NCBI GenBank assembly: GCA_034508935.3
Contig: CM067442.1
Span: forward strand, 92,806,509 to 92,870,508
Direction of reading: 5' to 3'
Length of the DNA stretch: 64,000 nt
Source of the DNA: Berghia stephanieae
Lineage: Eukaryota > Mollusca > Gastropoda > Nudibranchia > Aeolidiidae
Numbering within the stretch: position 1 is the first letter of the stretch; each line of letters begins with the position of its first letter. Shown here in pieces: positions 39,459-51,116 of the stretch. The position numbers and the translations under genes were made by a program. The notes under the pieces were generated by a model. It was not told the DNA's origin. It saw only the letters and a list, made by a program, of their open reading frames with translations, and searched no databases.

Positions 39459-39588
39459 GGGACCATGTATACAAAAGAAACAAAGATCTTCCTTCAAAGG
39501 AGCAGATGATCTCAGCCTTACCAGATATTAAAACTATAGATTTAGACAGTAGTGACGAATTCTTTGTCATTGCTTGTGATGGCATTTG
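39459..39588 (+). CDS. PPM1G: PPM1G exon with DGIW motif, piece C copy
   Basis: The same exon as 29966-30095, inverted. It is intact and identical in protein, ending at ACDGIW, with the same CACACAG acceptor and GTAAGTTG donor. It is read as the second haplotype of one gene, not a paralogue. Confidence 0.93.
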
Positions 39589-40178
39589 GTAAGTTGATTT
39601 AAAGACAGCCTATTCCATCCAAATAGCTTTTCTTTAGCATCATGTGAATATTTTTTTTTAATTTGAATTATTTCCGATTGCTATTCTCCATAAACATTTG
39701 CTTATAATTGTTTTTAAACTGTTTACTTTTTGAAAATCTGATCATTGATTTATGTACAATTTCAACACATAGGATGAGAGATAAATCAATTTAGACACTA
39801 GTAAAAAATGTTGGATAAAGACAAAGATAAAGGCTCTGCACTAGGGTAGCCTTTAATAACACAAGGAAATTTGTCCAAAATGTAGACTCAAACCTTAGAT
39901 TTGATATTTCTCTGTACCACAGCAACACAAAACCGACGTAATTAATCCTTGACATCTATTTAGGTTTTCTATATTTTTTCATTCATCCAGTTGCAAAACT
40001 TGGAAATTATTGAAGATAGAATTGAATGCAATGAGTTTACTTCAGATCAATGAAATATGCTTGCTCTTGTGGACACGCAAATGGAAAGTTAAAATAGTCG
40101 AAAACCATTGAACCATTTTTAAAAAGGCTAAATTTTGTCAGATTTGTTCTAATCAATAAATTCCTCTTTCTTCCTCAG

Positions 40179-40272
40179 GAACTTCATGTCCAGTCAAGAA
40201 GTGATAGATTATGTTAGAGAAAGATTGTCTGATCCTGAAAAAAGAAAAAAGCCTTCCCTTATTAACGAAGAG
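40179..40272 (+). CDS. PPM1G: PPM1G penultimate exon, piece C copy
   Basis: The inverted counterpart of 29282-29375. It reads NFMSSQEVIDYVRERL and on to INEE. The protein is the same as the other arm's, and splice sites are intact. Confidence 0.93.
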
Positions 40273-41499
40273 GTGATTATGTTCAAATATTTTTTTTCAA
40301 TCAGTTGATTTCTCAAAGTAGCATGCAATGGACTATAAGGTATAAGGTATGACATTACAAGATAAAATGATTATCAAATTTGCGTAACCTCTGATAGATA
40401 AATGTAGCCTGTATTACAAAATCATATATATTGCGCAGGCAAATTAACATTTAAAAGCATTAATAAAATTAGGGAGATGGATATTTGCTTGTTAGTGGTT
40501 TCAAGTATTGTGTAGTACTTCAGCAGTTACCTTAAGAGTGATGAGAATAAACAGCAGGCCTGCGAACAAGCAACAACAGCAGAATGTTTTTTGTATTTTT
40601 GAGCCAAAAGTCCCGAATTTTTTCCTTATTATTCTCTGTTATCTTTCCATTCCTTCCTGATAAAATCTTTACATGGAATACAGTTTCCTCTAATTTCACC
40701 CATTCAACTGACAAGAATTAAATTAATTCAGGGTCCCCACAAAGGCGGGAATTCTTGAAAAGTCGAGAATTTTATTTAGGAGAAAAATTCTTTATGGAGT
40801 TCCAACATTATTGCTCTCACTGATTGAATGTCTCTTTAGCACTTATTCTCATTTGTATATACACACACACACACATATCCCCCACTCAGATGTGATAAAA
40901 TATTAGCAGCTTCTTGGTGCCTTTGTTTGAAGGGTGTGTACGTTGCAAGGAACCCATCATCTTGTTGCTTCATATTTCACTCTATTTTGAGCCTTCAATG
41001 CGTCCACAGCTCTCAGATTACTCTTCACTTCATTATCATTATCACCAAGAAATTTAATTCTAGTACTACCACTAACTGTGAAGTTCTATCTACCTCATTC
41101 GTTTAAAAAAAAAAATATTCATGTTATTGTTTCTTTTCTCATTTTTTTTTTTAAATACTGAAATCCATTCTATAACTATATTTTATAATAAATTTATTGC
41201 TGGTAAATAAATATACAATAATTAAATTAAATCAACCACAACGAAAATGGATAAAAGAAAAAACAAATAGAATACAAAAACAAAAAAACAAACAAAATTG
41301 AAACAAAACCGACACCCAACTGATGCGTGGTGCTCACCGTAAGATAAGGGAGACAACTTAATATGTATCAACTATGATTTTGAGTTAGGACGAGTTTTGC
41401 TCCTTGAAAATCCTGATAACTTTTTAAGGTATGCCTAAACCGAAATGAAACACCAGGTCCTTTGAATTTCAGTTTAACCGGTTTTTACTGTAGTTCCTT

Positions 41500-41823
41500 T
41501 GTCAGAGAGAGATACTTTTTCCTTCTAAATCATCTCTCTGTTATGTACTATTATTCTTTTTAGTTTTGATTATATTGTACTAAGTAAACATTTGATTGTG
41601 TGCCTCATTGCGGTGCGGAATTGTTGACTTGTGCATGGATGTGACTTTTAGGTAGTGTCAAAGTAGGCACATTGATAAGACTGCTCATAGAATCTTCTGT
41701 TCCCGATTTGAACCAGTCCCTTTTGTCTTACTTTTTCTTTGGTACTTTTAATTTCAGATTTACAACTTTTCCCCTAAAATCTCTTTTTTGCTGGTGCTGA
41801 AATGACATTAATATGCTGCAAAT

Positions 41824-41850
<27 letters not shown>
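41500..41850. repeat. R1 fragment and poly-C tract (right arm)
   Basis: The reverse complement of the R1 piece at 27775-28060, followed by a C-run at 41826-41850 that matches the G-run in the left arm. Confidence 0.6.
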
Positions 41851-41854
<4 letters not shown>

Positions 41855-42116
41855 CATGCTTGAATGTAAAATATAAGATATTTCATTTCTTCTGCTCAAA
41901 ATTACTCTCATAATAATATTTGTCTCTGGACATCATGAAACATTAATTTTCAAAATCTCAAGTTTATAAATATCTATTTATAAATATCAGGGAAGTGTGG
42001 GATGCCATTTCAAGTCGAGCTCCAAGAGATGGCTCTTGATGAAAGCTGAAAGATGTAATGTCGAGTTAGAGTCTGCACTTTTACAATTCTCATGCTTTTT
42101 TACCTTATTTCCCCAG

Positions 42117-42400
42117 CTTTTGACCACTGCCTTGCTCCCAATATATTAGGAGATGGAACAGGTTGTGATAACATGACATGCATCATTGTAGTTTTAGATT
42201 CAGCAAAGAGCCTTGATTCACTTCAGGAAACACACACAGATAAGGACAAATGTACTGAAGAGCTTACTGATAAAAATTCTGTTTCATGTGAGAAAGAAGA
42301 ACAGAAAGAATCTCTCAAACGGAAATGTGTCATTGACAATGGTGAAGCAGGCGAGGCCAAAATTTTGAAAGCGAATGAAGACCAAAGTCAAAACGGATGA
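42117..42400 (+). CDS. PPM1G: PPM1G last exon, piece C copy
   Basis: From a CCCCAG acceptor to TGA at 42398-42400. It includes [20 protein letters not shown], then [20 protein letters not shown] and a tail with [20 protein letters not shown]. The basic/acidic tail fits the nuclear-targeting C terminus of PPM1G. One T is missing from the run right after the acceptor (four T here, five in the left arm), which would shift the join from the previous exon. The tail itself is cleaner here than in the left arm. An AATAAA lies at about 42645. Confidence 0.92.
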
Positions 42401-43354
42401 AGGCAGAGGCTTGAGGGTATGTCAAGGTCAATGGTTAAGATTAACTGCTGCTGCTGCATCACAGGCTTTTGCTATTACCTATTGATATTTTGAAAGAATG
42501 AATGTTTCTGTTCAGAGTACAAAGGTATCTTTTGACATTTTCTATTGTAAAAATGAGGCTTGAGGGTGGGGGATGTAACTTGTTATTTTATGGAAAAGAA
42601 TCCAATTTCATTTAATATTTGCCAACATATTCTCTTTTGATCTTAAATAAAAAACAATTTGTGTTTGCTAAACTCCCATTCCCCTGTGTGAAGGAGGGAT
42701 ATCGCAGCAGTCTCTTTTGAATTCAGGGATTGTGCTTTTAAGAATGGCATCGAAAGTCCCTGAATTTCAAGGATCAAAGAGTAAAGGTTATTTTATTATC
42801 TAAAGATCAGATATTTATACTTGCATCAAATGTGATGCTTTTTATACACTTGTTATCTTATACTGAGTCACAGATCCATTGTAAAAAGTTTTATATAGAA
42901 TTCACCATCCAATTTGATGTCTGATCTTTTCAAAAATGAAATAGTTGTAAATGACTGAAACGTGAGGTAAGCTAATATGAAATATATATGACATCCTTGT
43001 TTAAGCTTTAAACCTTTCCTGCAGGAAAGGGAAGCTTCATGTGTTGAAAGTTCTTGTAGTTTAATGTTTGACGAAGAAAGAAAAAAAAAGATAAATTGAT
43101 GAATAAAAATTGAAATTGTTGTCATTGAGTTGCTTTAATGGATTCAATCATTTCCCCTCCCCCACCGTTGACAACGTTGATCTGTGATGTTAACTCTTTA
43201 TGATCCTGATAACCATTCCATGCTCAAGGAACGGCAGCTATTATCCATTGGTCAGCACTGACCAACAGGTGCTAGCGCCCATTTGTCTAGACATGGACCA
43301 TATATTACATGAGCCTATGTAGATTTGACTTAGAGACATTTGATCTTTATATTA

Positions 43355-43900
43355 TTTTTTCTCCTTTGTAATTATCCGCTGACTTGCTGTGTCTTCTATC
43401 TGCTCTGGTTTTATCCTGGCCCTGTTCTGATTCCTTGGCTAAGAAGGAAACAGTCAAATTCATAATTATAGGTTTTGGAGATGATATTTTTGCCATGTAA
43501 ATCATCTCTCTGTTCCGTAAGTAGTCCATGGGAGCGATTAGGCCCATGGAGCTGGAGTGTATTCCGGTTTTTATATTGTGAAATGGACTATAGCAATTGC
43601 TCGCTACCCTTTGGATAGGATGCTAGTCTATCTCAAAGTACCTTCCACCACATCTAACAGAACCAGCTACCCAATTACTGCTGGGTTGACAAGGGAGAGG
43701 TTGGGAAAAAAATCCAGACTTTACCCAGGATCAATCTTGGTTCCTTTGTACGTGAAGCGAGTGCTCTACGTACTGAGCTATTGTTATGGAGTCATATGTG
43801 TTTTGTAAGCATTTGAGTGTTTTCCTCTCAGTGAAGTCTTGTGCTTGTGTCTGTATGAGACTTTTAGGTGATCTCAGACTAAACACATTGGTAGTTTGCT
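43355..43900. repeat. R1 repeat copy (right arm), split by SINE
   Basis: The reverse complement of 25675-26215. R1 pieces lie on either side of the SINE at 43530-43792. Confidence 0.6.
43530..43792 (-). mobile_element. tRNA-derived SINE (right copy)
   Basis: On the minus strand the A-box-like AGCTCAGTACGTAGAGCACT and B-box-like GATTGATCC head the element. Counterpart of 25788-26048. Confidence 0.65.
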
Positions 43901-44225
43901 CTTTGAATCAACATCTACAGTACAGTGCATCTCGCGTACAACATCCTGGGCTACAATGGGAAATTTAAAAAGCATGGCTATAACGGGGAAATATATCTTG
44001 GGACACGGCTACAATGGGGGTGTGAGTTGCAAGTTTAGTACCCAGTTGAGAAAAACTACTCACTCAAGAAGAAAAGAGGAAGGCACACACAACTTATAGT
44101 AACGGTGATGAGGTGGTAGTGGCCGAATTGCAGTTAATGTGCGTACTGTTGTCATCCCTCTGTGTACTTTTTGTATCCACGACAACGCAATATGTAAAAG
44201 GCCAGTTCATCTTCCATAGCGAAGG

Positions 44226-46215
44226 TTTCATCCCCACTTATTTCCACCTCCACTAGTTCGGGATTCAATCCTCACTGGTGTCCACCTCTCACAATCCCAG
44301 GTTCACCCCCACCACTTAGATTTGGGGTTACTCTCCACTCCCACAATCCCAGGTTCACCCCCGTCTGGTGTCCACCTCCAATAGTCACTGGTTCAATCCC
44401 CACCGGTGCCCACCTCCCGTAGTCTCTGGTTCACTCCCCACTGGTGCCCACCTCACATACTAATTTATTCACTCCCTACTGGTACCCACCTCCCCTAGTG
44501 TCCAGTTCAATCCCCACTGGTGCCCACCTCCAATAGTCTCTGGTTCACTCCCCAATGGTGCCCACCTCCCATAGTCCCTGTTTCAATCACCACTGGTGCC
44601 AATTTCCCATAGTCTCTGGTTCAATCCCCACTGGTGTCCTGCTCCCAGTCTCTAGTTCACTCCGTACTAGTTCCCATCTCACATAGTTCTGGGTTCACTC
44701 CCCATTCGTACCCACCTCACATAGTCTCCAGTTCAATCCCCTGTGGTGCCCACCTTCCATAGTATCCAGTTCAATCCCCACTGGTGCCCTGCTCTTATAG
44801 TCTCTGGTTCAATCCCCACTGTTGTCCACCTCCCATGGTGCCCACCTCACATACTAATTTATTCACTCCCTACTGGTACCCACCTCCCATAGTGTCCAGT
44901 TCAATCCCCACTGGTGCCCACCTCCAATAGTCTCTGGTTCACTCCCCAATGGTGCCCACCTCCCATAGTCCCTGTTTCAATCACCACTGGTGCCAATTTC
45001 CCATAGTCTCTGGTTCAATCCCCACTGGTGTCCTGCTCCCAGTCTCTAGTTCACTCCGTACTAGTTCCCATCTCACATAGTTCTGGGTTCACTCCCCATT
45101 CGTACCCACCTCACATAGTCTCCAGTTCAATCCCCTGTGGTGCCCACCTTCCATAGTATCCAGTTCAATCCCCACTGGTGCCCTGCTCTTATAGTCTCTG
45201 GTTCAATCCCCACTGTTGTCCACCTCCCATGGTGTCTGGTTACACCACACTGATATCCACCTCACATAGTTCTAGGGTCACTCCCCACACTAGTACCAAC
45301 CTCCCATGGTCTCCCTGCTCCTATTGTTTCTCCCCCGCCCCCTCCCCACTGGTGCCCACCTCCTGTAGTCTCCAGTTCAATCCCCTGCACCTATAGTCTC
45401 TGGTGTCCACCTTCCCCGTTACCAGGTTCACTCCCCACTGGTATCCACCTCTCATAGCCCTGGATTCACTCACTCTCCACTGGTATCCGCCTCTGAGTCT
45501 CAGGTTCGCTCCCCACTGATGTTCATCTTCCATAGTCGAAGGTTTAATCCCCACTTATTTCCACCTCCACTAGTTCGGGTTCAATCCCCACTAGTGTCCA
45601 CCTTTCACAATTCCAGGTTCACTCCCCACTTGGGCCACACCACTTAGATTTGGAGTTACTCTCCACTCCCACAATCCCAGGTTCACCCACCTCCAATAGT
45701 CACTGGTTCAATCCCCACCGGTGCCCACCTCCCATTGTCTCTGGTTCACTCCTCACTGGTGCCCGCCTCACATACTACTTTGTTCACTCACCACTGGTAC
45801 CCACCTCCCATAGTGTCCAGTTCAATCCCCACTGGTGCCCACCTCCAATAGTCTGGTTCACTCCCCAATGGTGCCCACCTCCTATGGTCCCTGGTTCAAT
45901 CACCACTGGTGCCAATTTCTCATAGTCTCTGGTTTACTCCCCACTGGTGCCCACCTCCCATAGTCTGGTTCACTCCCCACTGGTGCCCACCTCTCATAGT
46001 CTCTGGATCACTCACCATGTAGCCCACCTCCTAGAGTATCTGGTTCAATGCCCACTTGTGCCCACCTCATATAGTCTCTGGTCCACTCCCACTGGTGCCG
46101 ACCTCACATAGTTCTTGGTTCTAGTTCAATCCCCAGTTTTGCCCACGTCCTATAATCTCTGGTTCAATTCCCACTGGTACCCACCTCCCATAGTCTCCGG
46201 TTCACTTCCCACTTA
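44226..46215. repeat. B-box-like 38-bp minisatellite
   Basis: About fifty head-to-tail units of TGGTGCCCACCTCCCATAGT then CTCTGGTTCAATCCCCAC. Many units contain GGTTCAATCCC, which fits the Pol III B-box consensus GGTTCRANNCC; others read GGTTCACTCCC or CAGTTCAATCC. A roughly 394-bp block (44445-44838) is repeated at 44839-45230, so there is a higher-order level. No gene lies in it. Confidence 0.93.
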
Positions 46216-47034
46216 GTGGATTTCGGTGGATGTCTGTAGATTTCGGTGGATTTCTGTATTCAGCTGTACCCGGTAAATCTATATATTTTTTTACTATCTC
46301 ATTTTCTACCTTTTTACCTGTGGTGATATGACCTAAAAGAAAGTGCCATTAAATCCTTAAAAGCAAGGAGGCAATCGGACAGTTTTGTTTTAGTTGGGGG
46401 GGTTTTTTCTTTCTTTTTTTTTTTTGTGTGTTTTTGTTGTTGTTTTTGTTGTTGTTGTTTTATTGTTGTTGTTTTTTGTTTGATTTCCTGTAATTCTTAT
46501 CAATTGTCTTTTTTTGCGGGGATCTCATCCTGATGTTTGTTAAAGACTTTGTTGGTTTTTATGCTCCATACTGGGTTTGCTGTTTGGTTCTTATTTATTT
46601 TTTTCCCCTGGAAGAATCTCCTTTCTTGTATTTTTTTAGTCACCAATTACCAGTACTACCAGTGATTTTTTACACAGAAATTGTGGGTAAAAATTCCCTT
46701 TACGGTTGTTTAATGTTATCCTCCCTGGGATGAATTGGTTCACACCCTTCATTTGTTCTTTCCATAAGGCTGTCATCGTGGTTTTTCGCGGCCGCAATGG
46801 CAAATTTGCGGCCGCAAAATTCGCACTTTTCCGCAATTTACCGCAAATTTTACAAATTTCATGAAAAATCTAAATTTTTCACCATTATTTAACCCGAGTG
46901 GTTTTTTTAAAGTGGCGAATTTCCGAAAGTCAGCATCGTCCCTTTCTTTCATTTTCTCATAGCTCCTGGTCTGTTTAAACTGCTACTGGAAGCTGCCCAG
47001 TCTGGTTTTTAAACTGCCATACTACTAACAACAA

Positions 47035-47923
47035 GGGAGCGTTCACATATTACGTCATCAAAAATTTGCCCTTTTAGACCCCCCCCCCTCCCCCAAGTCA
47101 TCACTTGTCATCATTGACCTGACCCCCCCCCCCCCCCCCCAACAGATGATGACGTCATCTAATTTAATAAAAACTAAAAGATAACTTTAATTTCACAATA
47201 TTTATTATTCGTTTTTCAAACCATAAACATTGATTATCAACGTTTGATAAAACACATTCAGACATTTTATTAATTTCAGAAACTGTTGATAATTTATGTT
47301 TTACGATACAATGGGGACATAAAATTTAAATTTGCAAAGATAAAATCTAACAAACATTATTTAAATTAGGCTACTTGGTGCAGGTGCTATTTAAAAAAAT
47401 TCAGAAAGTGTAATTTAAAATAGTATAGGAGGCAAATTATTTTATAGCATATTAGTCTTTTAGTGGAATGAATTTCTGTTTCAATTTCCAAACATAAAAT
47501 TAATTGATTCAAAAATGTTTCTGCCTTGGACCTCTGGCAATGTACTATAAATAGTATCATCAATTTCATCTTCATCGTCATCATTTTCTCCCATTTGCTG
47601 TTCTTCATGTATGCCGCATTTTCGTGAATGGTCTTTCATTGCTGTGATCGAGGAGTGATACAATGAACATTTAGGGCAAGTTCGCCTTTTGAGAAGTGAT
47701 ACCCCTTTCCCATTTTGTTTCTTGAGAGATGGGCAATACTCATCATAGCAATTTATCTTTAGCTGTTTTGAAAGGAACAAACTTTGAAATAGGCTTAATT
47801 TGCCTATGTTTTGATGACATCATCTTGGGTCTGACCCCCCCCCCCTCCCCATGTCAACACATGTCAACATTTGGTAGACCCCCCCTCCCCCCCTAGCTGA
47901 TGACGTAATATGTGAACGCTCCC
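47035..47923. mobile_element. 889-bp DNA transposon with perfect 25-bp TIRs
   Basis: It starts GGGAGCGTTCACATATTACG + TCATC (47035-47059) and ends with the exact inverse at 47899-47923. CAA flanks both sides (47032-47034, 47924-47926), a likely 3-bp target duplication. Poly-C runs with TGACC/GTCAACA motifs sit inside each end. It is inserted in the hAT element. TIRs of this type (GCGTTCACA-TTACGT) remind me of ISL2EU-like elements, but I cannot confirm the superfamily. Confidence 0.8.
47481..47780 (-). CDS. Small zinc-finger-like protein fragment in the 889-bp element
   Basis: This open frame of about 99 codons includes CPCGTD-unrelated but finger-like CPKCSLYHSSITAMKDHSRK + CG, with C-x2-C and a His/Cys pair at C2H2 spacing, then an acidic stretch, ENDDDEDEIDD. 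It has no DDE or other transposase core. It may be the tail of a larger element-encoded protein in a shortened element. It is poorly preserved in the left-arm copy. Confidence 0.45.
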   Translation of the reverse strand: MFLSKQLKINCYDEYCPSLKKQNGKGVSLLKRRTCPKCSLYHSSITAMKDHSRKCGIHEEQQMGENDDDEDEIDDTIYSTLPEVQGRNIFESINFMFGN

Positions 47924-48068
47924 CAACAGACGTTACATTGCAATTAAAAGGAGTTTTTCTACTTTCACTTTCACCTTAGTGACGAGTGACGCTATTATTG
48001 TTATCTTCAATTGGTTTCGCTACCGGCGTTCTTTTCTCTTACATCTACTTGTTGATTACAAACTCGCT

Positions 48069-48379
48069 ATGGACAAGTTCCTTGGTTTAGACATGAAGAA
48101 GGCAAAATGTGCTCGCCATGTCACTGCACACCAGCGACACTCAGAATACAGCCAGTGGACCACGTCAGTGGTTCAAAGCTATTCTGCACACCATGCAACA
48201 AGGTTATTGACCACTTACGAAAGTCTTCTGTGGATAGCCACCGCAATTCCGAGGACCATAAAACAAAAAAGAAAGAATGAAGAGGTCACATGCCACTGAC
48301 GTGGATGAGAGTGAAGCGGTGAAGAAGCAGAGGACATTGGATTCTGTTTTGAAGAAACCGTCTACAGTTTCAACGCAAG
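48069..48379 (+). CDS. hAT transposase exon 1 (CGGBP1-type zinc finger)
   Basis: From ATG at 48069 to donor GTGAGTGG after 48379. The second half carries KLFCTPCNKVIDHLRKSSVD then SHRNSEDHKTKKK, matching CGGBP1 KLFCTSCNVVLNHVRKSAIS, a DNA-binding finger of C-x2-C...H...H type. It is followed by KRSHATDVDESEAVKKQRTL, like the basic KKQR tail in CGGBP1. The start and the finger are in different frames, so one small indel lies between them or the true start differs. CGGBP1 is known to descend from a hAT transposase, so this reads as a transposon relative. Confidence 0.75.
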
Positions 48380-48479
48380 GTGAGTGGTGCACCCTTTCCC
48401 TCTAAATGAGTACTTAGTTTTGGGTGGATATTGCTCTATAAATCTATACAATTACAACTATATAAAAGATGAGGGTATT

Positions 48480-48518
48480 ATTATTACTATTATTATTATT
48501 ATGATGATGATGATGATG

Positions 48519-48550
<32 letters not shown>

Positions 48551-48552
48551 CA
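48480..48552. repeat. (TTA)n/(TGA)n microsatellite before the SINE
   Basis: An ATT/ATG trinucleotide tract in hAT intron 1 next to the SINE head. Repeat frames on both strands are artefacts. Confidence 0.9.
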
Positions 48553-48574
48553 TTGTTGTTCTTTTTATTATTAC

Positions 48575-48875
48575 TTTGTGGTATAGTGAAAAGACACTCG
48601 CTTTAGGATCGGAAGGACCTGGGTTCGAGCCTCGCTCAGTGCATAGTTGAGTCCTTGGAGAAGGCTCTTTACTCACATTCTCTCATGAAATGGAGGTGTA
48701 AAATGAGTACCTGGCCGTTAACAGCGTTGTCTCTGTCCGAAAAAAATTGTAATATCCCCTAACAGGCTTCATGTCCCATCCTACCTGTTAAATGTTGCTG
48801 TTGGCCACGGACCCCTTGTAAAGTGCTTTGAGCACGTTTAGTGGATATTGCGCCATATAAAGCTTATTTTTTTTA
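48575..48875 (+). mobile_element. tRNA-derived SINE in hAT intron 1
   Basis: The A-box-like TGGTATAGTGAAAAGACACT and B-box-like GGGTTCGAGCC head it. The body ends with AAGTGCTTTGAGCACGTTTA and GCGCCATATAAAGCTTA, then T-rich DNA. A related tail piece lies at 54500-54640 inside an R2 repeat. The tRNA head does not close into a full cloverleaf. Confidence 0.75.
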
Positions 48876-48920
48876 AGCTATTCATATTAACAAACTATTT
48901 TTTAAATTTCTTTCTTTCAG

Positions 48921-49176
48921 CAAGAAATGATATCTGCAATGAAGTTGTTTCAATGTTTGCTGCAGCAAACATTCCCTTATCGAAGGTTGACCACCCAGCA
49001 GTCAGAAACTTCTTGCAGACAAGAGTTGAAAACGGTGGTGCCATTCCACAAGCTCATCAGCTGCAGGAATGCTACTTAAAGAGGGAGTTCACCAACAAAA
49101 AAGAAGTGGTGTATAAGAAAGTTATAAACAAGCCTGTGGCCATCATCTGTGATGAAATGTCTGATGATGTTGGAAG
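48921..49176 (+). CDS. hAT transposase exon 2 (start of catalytic core)
   Basis: Acceptor TTTCTTTCAG, donor GTGGGT. It reads ARNDICNEVVSMFAAANIPL, SKVDHPAVRNFLQTRVENGG, AIPQAHQLQECYLKREFTNK and ends IICDEMSDDVGR. The middle matches CGGBP1 ANIPLEKADHPAVRAFL and NGGSIPKSDQLRRAYL, one of the strongest signs of common descent. CDEMSDDVGR is the usual position of the first catalytic Asp in hAT transposases. Confidence 0.88.
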
Positions 49177-49293
49177 GTGGGTTTTGTTTTTTGTTTTTGA
49201 CTGACAATGTTTGTAGAAACTAAAGCGAAAGAGTAATTTATATATAGGAGTAGGAGGCAGGTGAATACACACACACACACACACTCACGCACA

Positions 49294-49424
<131 letters not shown>

Positions 49425-49577
49425 GCGTACTACACAACACAACATACACAGTGATCAGTTCGAATCCTTAGTTTGAATTCTATAATTAAATGCTGAGAGC
49501 AATTATGATATCACTTTTGCATCCTTCCCTATATGTTATTTTGTGTTTTCTCTTATTTGTATCGCCTATCTTTTCAG

Positions 49578-50021
49578 GTTTGTCCTCAATGTCTTAGCTG
49601 CACCACTGGAACCCTTGAGCGCTGATGTGGACAAAGTCCAAAGTTACCTCTTGGACACAAGATTTTTGTCTGTCACAAACCACACAACCGTTGCGACGGC
49701 CATAATTGAATGCTTAGTCTCCACTGGCATCAAGTTTACTGACGTCGTCACCGTAAACACAGACAATGCAGCATACATGAGGAAGGCTTTCAATGATGTA
49801 TTGAAAGGGCTCATGCCAAATGCTACGCATATCACATGCATGGCTCATATCATGAGCCTAGTGGGTGATGCCTTCAGAAAGCCCTTCAATCGCACCAACA
49901 AATTCGTCAAAGCTGCAAATGCGATATTTTGGAACGCCAATGCCAGAAAGGCAAGATATCTGCGATTCCTGACACCACTCGTCAAATCTCCAAAGATGCC
50001 TCCAAACCCAATCGCTACACG
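49578..50021 (+). CDS. hAT transposase exon 3 (second catalytic Asp)
   Basis: Acceptor TCTTTTCAG, donor GTGAGATT. It reads FVLNVLAAPLEPLSADVDKV and later TDVVTVNTDNAAYMRKAFND then ATHITCMAHIMSLVGDAF. The NTDNAAYM block carries the second catalytic Asp, and C-x2-H is the conserved CxxH of hAT elements. The split codon across the intron (AG|G) fits exon 2. Intron 2 upstream contains the TA/TG microsatellite at 49300-49422. Confidence 0.9.
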
Positions 50022-50647
50022 GTGAGATTTTGAGAATTTTCCTTTCTTGGTCATGATTCATCTGGGTCTTTAAAAAAACTTTTTTCACCTAAAGGTGACA
50101 CATTGTTAATATTGGATATTGACAAATAGGAGGGTCAGTCATTCTTATTACCTAATTTGATATGTTAGTAAACATATTTAGTAGTATCATGTTACAGTTA
50201 TAGTAATCTGCTCCCTTTTTTTTGTTGAAAAGATGAGCTTTAATTAAGTATCTGACTGGGAAAGTGCTTGCTATGGCTTAATAGAATTGATTATTCCATT
50301 ATGTTATCTTTTTAGATTGTCATCATTTTTTTATTTCAAAGTTAGTTTGCTTTAACCATTGATATAAGAAAATGCACTAGAATTTTTAAAAATAAATATT
50401 GGAAGCTATCTTGCACAATTATTTCGGGGTAAAGTAAGAGGGTCATAGTCAACCATTAAAGTCAATGCCTAACATTAGTCCTCACTAGGTCAAGTCATAT
50501 GATGATGGTAAATTCAACAGACTATACTATAAGGCCAAAAACTGATAGATTAAGTAGGTATAATGTTATCTTCTTTTCAAATAAAAATTCAATTTAACAA
50601 ATGAATTAAAAATGCATCATTTCTTTTACTTCCTTTTCAAAATCCAG

Positions 50648-50897
50648 ATGGAATTGTTGGTTTGAAGCGGTCTCATACCATGAGAAAAATTTGCAGCACT
50701 TTGCCACATTCATTGTGAAGGAAATGGAGCACTGTGGGCGCACGGCTCCAGAGTCGTTAGTCTACTTGAATGATATCCTCTGCTCGGTGTCGGAGCGCCA
50801 GTTAATTCAAGCAGAGATGAGCTTTATAATCCAGCAGTCTCAGTCCATCGTTGTAGCTACTGATGTATTCCAAAGCCAACGTCCAATCGCCATGACA
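50648..50897 (+). CDS. hAT transposase exon 4
   Basis: Acceptor AAATCCAG, donor GTAAATAT. It completes the split codon and reads WNCWFEAVSYHEKNLQHFAT, FIVKEMEHCGRTAPESLVYL, NDILCSVSERQLIQAEMSFI, IQQSQSIVVATDVFQSQRPI. This is the alpha-helical insertion region of hAT transposases. It is open throughout. Confidence 0.85.
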
Positions 50898-51116
50898 GTA
50901 AATATTCATTTTCTCCTCCTACCTTTAAATCTTATTTTATAAGATTAAGAGCAGGTATCATTATTAATGAAACGATTCCATCTTTGTTGAAACTCTGCCT
51001 TTGGACACAACATTATAGTTGAATGTCTTTGACTAGAGCAAGAAAAGAATTACAAAACAAAAATACTTTCTTATGTTTTTTAATCCTTGCCTTATTCTTA
51101 TTTCTATTTTCACCAG

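Noticed and set aside
39459-42400. A second, paralogous PPM1G gene
   Set aside because: The exons are identical or differ only by homopolymer indels, introns align along their length, and the upstream exons are simply missing at the contig start.
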